Source of the DNA: DAOTWA01 sp034435955
GTDB taxonomy: Bacteria; Chloroflexota; Anaerolineae; Anaerolineales; Anaerolineaceae
Assembly (NCBI GenBank): GCA_034435955.1
Contig: DAOTWA010000059.1
Coordinates: forward strand, 1 to 64,000
DNA length: 64,000 nucleotides
Direction of reading: 5' to 3'
The position numbers were made by a program, and so were the translations under genes. Below, one piece after another: positions 58,384 to 64,000 of the stretch (positions within the stretch are counted from its first letter, which is position 1; every line of letters begins with the position of its first letter). The notes beneath the pieces were generated by a model. That model saw only the letters and a list, made by a program, of their open reading frames with translations. It was not told the DNA's origin and ran no database searches.

Positions 58384-59897
58384 TGTCGTTACGGTTACGC
58401 CTGACCTTGCTGTACACGTCCTTACTGGGGGGAGTGCTGCTGATATTTGGCGTGGTCGTGTACCTGTTGGTCAGTGTGATGTTGATCAATCAGGTCGACG
58501 ATTTGCTGGAGCGCACCACCAAAGAAATTTTGGCCGTGACGCGCGTCAACGCGGTTGGTGAGCTGGACGTCACCACGCTGCCGCCCCTGGAGGAGAGTGA
58601 GATCGTCCTTGTCCAGGTATGGGATCTGCATGGGCGGCTGAGAGCCTCTTCGAGCAACATTAATCGTCTGAATCAATCGATTGATCCGGCGGGGCTGCGC
58701 TTGAGCCAGCCGGCCTTCCGCGATTCGATGGTCGGGAATACCCATTTGCGCGTTCTGAGCGTCCCCCTTGAGGTGAGCGGGCGCTTGGTTGGTTACCTCC
58801 AAACGGGCATCAGCCTGGGACTTGTCGATACAACCCAGCGCGCGTTACTCGATGTACTCCTGATCACCGCGCTGGTGTCCATCACCGTGGCGGGCCTGGC
58901 CGGCTGGCTGACCACCAGTCGGGCGCTCGCCCCGCTGGAAATGGTGACCGAGACGGCCACCCACATCACTCGCGCCGATGACCTTTCCCGACGCATTCCT
59001 TACGCCGGTTCATCCAATGATGAAGTCGGCCAGCTCATCAACGCTTTCAACCAGACCTTGAGCCGCCTCGAGCAGCTCTTCAATACCCAGCGGCGCTTTT
59101 TGGCCGATGTCAGTCACGAACTGCGTACGCCGCTGACGGTGATCAAAGGCAACGCCAGTTTGATGCGTCATATGGGCGTGGCGGATGAAGAATCCCTGCG
59201 CGGCATCGAAGAGGAAGTAGACCGCTTGAGCCGCCTGGTGGGCGACTTGTTGCTGCTGGCCCAGGCCGAATCCGGCAAATTACCCCTGGATATGCACCCG
59301 GTCGAGCTGGATACCGTCCTGCTGGAGGTCTTCCAGCAGATGCACGTGCTGGCGGGAGAGCGCCTCAAGATCCAGATCAATGAAATCGACCAGGTGCAGG
59401 TGATCGGCGACCGGGACCGGTTAAAGCAGGTGCTCCTCAACCTGGTGGGCAATGCCATCAAGTACACCCCTCCCGGCGGGCAGGTCAATTTGGGGCTGAG
59501 CAAGGTGGGCAGTCAGGCGCGTCTGGTGGTTTCAGACACCGGGCCGGGTATCCCAGCCGAAGACCTCAAGCACATATTCGAGCGTTTCTATCGGGCCGAG
59601 AAGGCGCGCACGCGCACCGAAAGGGATTCTGGCTTTGGGTTGGGGTTGTCGATCGCGTATTGGATCGTGCGCAACCATGGCGGTCGCATCGAGGTGGACT
59701 CCAAAGAAGGTCAGGGAACCACCTTTGCCGTGTGGCTTCCGCTGGACATGAGCTCCGCCGTCGATGGGAGCAACCCGCACGAAGGTTCGGGTGGCGAAAA
59801 GGCTTCGGCGGACAGTATGGCTGCGCAGAAATCTCTCAAGGCCAGCCCGGCTCAGAAAAGCTCGCCTTCTACGGTGAGCAAGACAGGTCGGATTTGA
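58383..59897 (+). CDS. Sensor histidine kinase
   Basis: 504 residues. Two membrane segments (about 8-35 and 155-178) enclose an extracellular sensor of about 120 residues of unknown ligand, followed by HAMP (LAPLEMVTETATHITRADDL), HisKA with the phospho-His in FLADVSHELRTPLTVIKGNA, and HATPase_c (N-box NLVGNAIKYTPPGG; DTGPGIPAEDLKHIFERFYR; GFGLGLSIAYWIV). The last about 40 residues are Ser/Lys-rich and disordered, and overlap the convergent membrane-protein gene by 29 bases. Phosphorylates the regulator encoded just before it. Confidence 0.93.
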   Translation: MSLRLRLTLLYTSLLGGVLLIFGVVVYLLVSVMLINQVDDLLERTTKEILAVTRVNAVGELDVTTLPPLEESEIVLVQVWDLHGRLRASSSNINRLNQSIDPAGLRLSQPAFRDSMVGNTHLRVLSVPLEVSGRLVGYLQTGISLGLVDTTQRALLDVLLITALVSITVAGLAGWLTTSRALAPLEMVTETATHITRADDLSRRIPYAGSSNDEVGQLINAFNQTLSRLEQLFNTQRRFLADVSHELRTPLTVIKGNASLMRHMGVADEESLRGIEEEVDRLSRLVGDLLLLAQAESGKLPLDMHPVELDTVLLEVFQQMHVLAGERLKIQINEIDQVQVIGDRDRLKQVLLNLVGNAIKYTPPGGQVNLGLSKVGSQARLVVSDTGPGIPAEDLKHIFERFYRAEKARTRTERDSGFGLGLSIAYWIVRNHGGRIEVDSKEGQGTTFAVWLPLDMSSAVDGSNPHEGSGGEKASADSMAAQKSLKASPAQKSSPSTVSKTGRI

Positions 59898-61905
59898 CCG
59901 CCTGGCCTTCCTCTCCCGAGTCTGACAAGCTGCTCCATAACTGGCAAAACTCGTGCTGGTAACGGTTGTCCTGCTGGTATGCGGAAAGGGTCAACCGGGC
60001 GGCGTCCTGCCAGCGGCCAAGGTGCGCATAGGCTTCGATGAAGGGCAGCCACTCCTGAGGTGAATCCGAAGCCGATCTGCTGGGCGTGTAGCCCAACTTG
60101 CGCGCCTGGTCGCCCAGGGCAGCGGCTGTGGTCCAGTCCCCCATCTGGCGGGCCAGGTCGGCCTTCTCGAAGTAATAGCACCAGGTATGGGCGGGCTCGC
60201 GCCCAAACAGATCCGTTGGCGGATAACCTCTTGCCGGCGGATCGTTGCTGATCAAGGAAAGGTCCGATTTTGGGATGGCGCTCTTGATCAAATCAGAAAG
60301 AACGGGATTGTCCAGGTAGCTGTTGTCCAGAACCCACAGGCAGTTCGAACCGGTCACGCCGTTCTGGAACACCAACATGCGGTTCGAAGAACCCGAAAAT
60401 GCGAGACTGCGAAAGCGAGTGGTGAAGTTGACCGTGCGATTCTGGGGGAAGCCATCGTTATATCGGGGCCGCAGCGTATAGAGATAATACGCCAGGCGGT
60501 CGCTGCCCGCTGGTTGGGGATAGAGAAGGTTGAGGGCCGATGAGGTGGAGAATAGTCCCTGATTGGGGAATGGCTCCTGCTCGGTAAACAGCGCCGTCCC
60601 AGGCTGAATATAGGGGGCGCGCCAGGCAAGCTGCCAGTATGCCTCGAGCTGGTCAGTCCACAGCCAGCGATAATCGTTCGCCACCTGAAGGTGAAAGCCG
60701 ATGGCAAAAGCCGCCAATCCAGCCAGAACGATGCTTTTCTGTAGCCGGTTGCGCAACAGCCATTCCACCGCCACAGCCCAAATCAGCGCCGCCCCGTACA
60801 TGGCCGGGAGTGCGTAGCGACTGCCGTGAAAATCCTCTGTAACCAGGTGGCCGGTCGCCCACGCGGGCGCCAACCCCAAGAATGTCGCTCCCAGCCCAAA
60901 GATCACCATTTGAAGCAGCGTGCGCGATTCGGCCGGGCTGTTTCCTTCATCCAGAGAACGGTCAAAGTTAAGGTACAGGGCGATGCCAGCCCCGCTCAGG
61001 AAAGCGATCGCGATTGAGATCAGATAAAAAGGAGTGATGTTCGCCGGCAGGGTTAATATCGCCAGGCGATACCAGGTTCTATAGATTACCAGCAGGGCAT
61101 CGCGCGCAGCGGAAGGCGCGAAGCTTTTGATCGTGGGGATCGGGTCGGTGATCAGGCTGCTGAGTATGACGGGCGGATAGGCGTTCACGCCCAAGCGCGG
61201 CAGGATCACGAAGCGGTATACCAGATAGATGACCATGACCACTGCGTAGGGCGCATAGGTCTTCAAGGTGAGGGCCAGGCGGTTGCGGAATCGTTTTTCT
61301 CCCTCGCCCGCCAGGAACCAGAGCAGCAATAGGCGGATCAGCTCGCCAGGGCTGAAGTATTCCGTGACGCTGAGCTGGGCGACCGACGCCGCCAGCGCCA
61401 GGGCGGTATAGAGCAGTCTGCGCCTGGGCTGGCGCCAGGCCTGCGCCATGGCGCCAAGCGAAAAGAGGAACAGCGCATATTGAAGCCACTGCTGGTGGAA
61501 GGTGACGGCGATGGCCTGCATGGTGAAGATCGGATAGAGCAGAAAAAGAAAAGCAGCGCCGGCTGCCAGGTAGCGCGCCTTTGGCCAGATGCCTCGCAGC
61601 AGCCACCAGAATGCCGCTGCGCTGGCCCAACGCATCAGCAGGTCGAAGATATGCCAGCCGAGTGGAGCCTGCCCCAGAATGGGGGTTAGCAGAATATGCG
61701 TCCAGGAGGAAAGGGGACGGTCTTCGAGGTAATAATTCCAATATGCTCCCAGCCCCCAAAGGCGGGCGACCAGGATCTTGGCCCAATCGTCCCAATAAAA
61801 TCCCAGCCAGGGGATCAGCACGCCAAAAGCGGCCACAGCCGCCAGCAGCAGCGCCAGCGGCAGGCTCCATGAACGCAGCCGCACCCTGCTCAATAACAAG
61901 GACAT
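59869..61905 (-). CDS. GT-C-like polytopic membrane protein (possible glycosyltransferase)
   Basis: 678 residues with about 10-12 membrane segments in the first 440 and a soluble C-terminal domain. After helix 1 comes GFYWDDWAKILVARL, where the acidic pair resembles the catalytic Asp-Asp of GT-C enzymes (family GT39-like). RPLSSWTHILLTPILG follows. The C-terminal domain contains YFEKADLARQMGDWTTAAAL and EAYAHLGRWQDAARL, which look like two TPR-type helix pairs. Probable use is transfer of a sugar from a lipid-linked donor to surface proteins or glycans. Overlaps the sensor kinase gene at its 3' end. Confidence 0.65.
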   Translation of the reverse strand: MSLLLSRVRLRSWSLPLALLLAAVAAFGVLIPWLGFYWDDWAKILVARLWGLGAYWNYYLEDRPLSSWTHILLTPILGQAPLGWHIFDLLMRWASAAAFWWLLRGIWPKARYLAAGAAFLFLLYPIFTMQAIAVTFHQQWLQYALFLFSLGAMAQAWRQPRRRLLYTALALAASVAQLSVTEYFSPGELIRLLLLWFLAGEGEKRFRNRLALTLKTYAPYAVVMVIYLVYRFVILPRLGVNAYPPVILSSLITDPIPTIKSFAPSAARDALLVIYRTWYRLAILTLPANITPFYLISIAIAFLSGAGIALYLNFDRSLDEGNSPAESRTLLQMVIFGLGATFLGLAPAWATGHLVTEDFHGSRYALPAMYGAALIWAVAVEWLLRNRLQKSIVLAGLAAFAIGFHLQVANDYRWLWTDQLEAYWQLAWRAPYIQPGTALFTEQEPFPNQGLFSTSSALNLLYPQPAGSDRLAYYLYTLRPRYNDGFPQNRTVNFTTRFRSLAFSGSSNRMLVFQNGVTGSNCLWVLDNSYLDNPVLSDLIKSAIPKSDLSLISNDPPARGYPPTDLFGREPAHTWCYYFEKADLARQMGDWTTAAALGDQARKLGYTPSRSASDSPQEWLPFIEAYAHLGRWQDAARLTLSAYQQDNRYQHEFCQLWSSLSDSGEEGQAVKSDLSCSP

Positions 61906-62190
61906 CCCACTTCCTCTGTCCCCCCAAAATTAACCGCACTCTTTCACGGATGGGGAGGCGTCAATCATCGGTGCTGTAACCTCACATCTGTGTGAAAATA
62001 ATTGTAACACGGGCGCGAATTCTTCCACCGGTATCTTCCCTGGGTCGGATTGGGCGGCGAGAAACGTGGCAGGGTCGGTTTATGGACCGGCTGGAAACGG
62101 GGTGTCTTCCAGGACAGAAATACTCTGAAAGCAAGAAGCGGATAGCCGCACACGATCGGCCAGGGTATGATTGGACGCAGAGGTCAAAAG

Positions 62191-63270
62191 ATGGAGATGA
62201 ATGTCAAGCTCGACTTTCCCGATGAGGAGACCTGCTGGCAGGCGGTCCTGGCGCGCGATGCGCGCTACAACGGCGTGATCTACTTCGCTGTGCGCTCGAC
62301 CGGCGTCTACTGCCGGCCGACCTGCCCGTCCCGCCGGCCGCGACGCGACCGGGTGGCCTTCTTTGCCAGTCCGGAGGCGGCCGAAGCCGCCGGCTTCCGT
62401 CCGTGCAAGCGCTGTCATCCTCGCGATGCGGTCGAGCCCCGGGTTGCCCTGGTCCAGGAAGCCGTGCGGCTGATCGAGGCCGCGGAGGAGTCGGTCAGGC
62501 TCGACGACCTGGCCAAACGGCTGAACGTCAGCCCGTACTACTTTCACCGTACCTTCAAGGCTGTGACCGGCCTGACGCCGCGACAGTATGCCGCCTCCCA
62601 ACGTGCGCAACGCTTTAAAGTGATTGTAAGGGAAGGCCTGGACGTGAGCGGAGCGCTGTATGAAGCCGGATACAGTTCGAGCAGCCGCCTTTACGAGGAT
62701 GCCTCAGGGCGTCTGGGCATGACGCCAGCTTCTTATCGGTTTGGAGGGAAAAACATGAGCATTCATTACACCATCGTGGATAGCCCCCTGGGCCGTTTAC
62801 TGGTCGCAGGGACTGAACGGGGAATCTGCCAGGTGAGCTTTGGTGAGGACGATGCTCGCCTGGTGGGCGAGCTGCATAAAGAGTTTTCCGCCGCTCAAAT
62901 CCGCCGCGACGAGGCAGCCCTCGCTGCCTGGGTAAGCGCGATTGTGAACTACCTGCAAGGCCAGCGGCCCAGCCTGGATTTGCCGCTGGATGTCCAGGCG
63001 ACTGCCTTCAAAATGCGCGTATGGGAGGAGCTGCGCCACATCCCTTACGGCCAGACGCGCACCTACAGCCAGGTGGCGCAGGCCATCGGCCATCCCAAGG
63101 CGGTGCGCGCAGTGGCGAACGCCTGCGCTACCAACCCGGCTGCGCTGGTGACGCCCTGCCACCGGGTCCTTCGCAAGGACGGCTCCTTGGGCGGTTACCG
63201 TTGGGGTCTGGAGCGAAAGCAAAAACTGCTCCAGATGGAAAAGAGTCATCCGGCCGCCGACGACAATTAA
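62191..63270 (+). CDS. ada: Bifunctional Ada: DNA methyl-phosphotriester/O6-alkylguanine repair and transcription activator
   Basis: 359 residues from ATG 62191, which has AGAGG seven bases upstream (ATG 62167 is possible). The N-terminal Ada zinc domain has its four Cys in STGVYCRPTCPS and RPCKRCHP. An AraC-type helix-turn-helix follows (DDLAKRLNVSPYYFHRTFKAVTG). The C-terminal O6-methylguanine methyltransferase has the acceptor Cys in NPAALVTPCHRVLRKDG, with the helix RAVANACATNP. It repairs alkylated DNA by irreversible self-methylation and, when methylated, activates alkylation-response genes. Full length and intact. Confidence 0.95.
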   Translation: MEMNVKLDFPDEETCWQAVLARDARYNGVIYFAVRSTGVYCRPTCPSRRPRRDRVAFFASPEAAEAAGFRPCKRCHPRDAVEPRVALVQEAVRLIEAAEESVRLDDLAKRLNVSPYYFHRTFKAVTGLTPRQYAASQRAQRFKVIVREGLDVSGALYEAGYSSSSRLYEDASGRLGMTPASYRFGGKNMSIHYTIVDSPLGRLLVAGTERGICQVSFGEDDARLVGELHKEFSAAQIRRDEAALAAWVSAIVNYLQGQRPSLDLPLDVQATAFKMRVWEELRHIPYGQTRTYSQVAQAIGHPKAVRAVANACATNPAALVTPCHRVLRKDGSLGGYRWGLERKQKLLQMEKSHPAADDN

Positions 63271-63502
63271 GTTGAATCTGGTATGCCTTTTGCTACCTGC
63301 GCCATGATTTCCCCAATCGCATGAGAGGAAGGCGCAGCGCGGGTACAAGCAGCGCACCTGCCAGGGAGGCAAAAAAGCCGCCCTTCCAGGATTACACGGA
63401 GAGGCCGAACAGCCCATGACGCATCCAATCTCAAAAACCCTACCAGACATGCGGGCTCATGCTCATCTGATCTAAGTATTCCAAAATCCACGCACCCGGG
63501 CG

Positions 63503-64000
63503 GTGGTGTGGTGGGGGATTGCCCTGGGTGTCGTTATTGGCTGCTACCTGATCCCAATCAGCGGCTATGATTGGTTTATGTATTGGCGTTCGCAAGCTTT
63601 AAATACCAACCGCAGTCAGATCTTGAACCCGATGTGGATCTACCTGCTGCTGAAGCCGATCGCCTTGCTGCCTGCGCGCCTTGACTTTCTGGCCTTTGGC
63701 CTGATGAACGTCGGTCAAATCTGGCTCGCTGCACGATCCTCACGGGTGAATCGCTTCGCGCTTTTGTTGTCTTTCCCGGCGTTATGGTTATTGTGGTATG
63801 GTCAACTAGACGGCTTTGTCATGTTAGGAGCAGCCCTTGGCCTGTGGGCGGTGGAAAGCAATAAGCCGCTGCTCACCGGTCTTGCGGCGGTATCCTGCTG
63901 GTCAAACCTCAGGTGGGCGCGCCTCTGGCTCTGGTCTATCTGCTCTGGCAGCGCAACTGGAAGGCGCTGATCATCCCGGCGGGGCTTACTCTGGCCTCCA
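63503..64000 (+). CDS. GT87-like polytopic membrane protein, partial and apparently frameshifted
   Basis: A hydrophobic protein running off the right edge. From about 63503 the frame encodes membrane segments (IALGVVIGCYLIPISGYDW; LNPMWIYLLLKPIALLPARL; LLLSFPALWLLWYGQLDGFV) typical of the GT87/DUF2029 group. Near 63881-63890 the family pattern leaves this frame and continues in the frame starting at 63886 as GGILLVKPQVGAPLALVYLL and further to the edge, matching the LxxKPQ signature. A missing base in the region CTTGCGGCGG is the simplest reading. The start is weak (GTG, no ribosome-binding site), so it may be a decaying gene or a sequence error. Confidence 0.5.

Noticed and set aside
1..64000. 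CRISPR arrays, insertion sequences, tRNA or rRNA genes
   Set aside because: No regularly spaced repeats, transposase-like frames, terminal inverted repeats, cloverleaf ends or rRNA segments were recognised by eye on either strand.

Overview
This window comes from a GC-rich bacterial chromosome. The most likely source is the phylum Chloroflexota, class Anaerolineae. That is inferred from gene content: orphan MutL-type ATPase with a DUF6754 operon, long WD40-kinase, Thr/Pro-rich surface proteins with an LPxTG-like tail, and many Mo-hydroxylase genes. No rRNA, tRNA, CRISPR array or insertion sequence was recognised.

Layout. (1) 1-3750, minus strand: a ribose-type sugar operon, lacI-rbsK-rbsD-rbsC-rbsB (rbsB runs off the left edge), with a recognisable promoter and an inverted-repeat operator. 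(2) 3832-6372: an aldo/keto reductase, then an AT-richer two-gene restriction-modification system with a BglII-type nuclease. (3) 6388-36469: a large catabolic island in two related halves. Half A runs GNAT-like protein, allF(fdrA), allG(ylbE), a fused double cyclase, three Mo-hydroxylase subunits, CoxG and a uracil-type permease. Half B runs allH (DUF2877, opposite strand), a second set of three Mo-hydroxylase subunits, a four-subunit Na+-pumping biotin acyl-CoA decarboxylase, a single cyclase and a second GNAT-like protein. Between the halves lie an NmrA-like reductase, two small hypotheticals, a sigma/anti-sigma/MoaD-like operon, a DUF1684 protein and an NDP-forming acyl-CoA synthetase. (4) 36725-42683: a roadblock-like protein with a Rab-like GTPase, convergent with a giant Ser/Thr kinase carrying 14 WD40 repeats, plus an SDR. 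(5) 44117-52540: an eight-gene membrane/ATPase operon of unknown function. (6) 52567-64000: phosphohexomutase, DUF389-SH3 protein, HAD phosphatase, BMP lipoprotein, sugar transferase, a two-component system, a GT-C type membrane protein, Ada, and a partial, apparently frameshifted GT87-like protein.

How the island may work (inference): a pyrimidine- or purine-like N-heterocycle enters through the NCS2 permease. Molybdenum hydroxylases oxidise it, and metal-dependent cyclase-family hydrolases open an amide bond. The AllFGH oxamic-transcarbamylase homologue then releases a carbamoyl group as carbamoyl phosphate, while the acyl-CoA synthetase and the Na+-pumping decarboxylase recover energy from the remaining carbon acid. 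No carbamate kinase is visible here. The substrate is not known, and this combination is the most interesting candidate for an undescribed pathway.

Regulatory sites share a pattern. Several promoters fit TTGAxx, about 17 bp, then TGC-TAtAcT, and four genes have a -10 box 6-7 bases before the start codon, which suggests leaderless transcripts.
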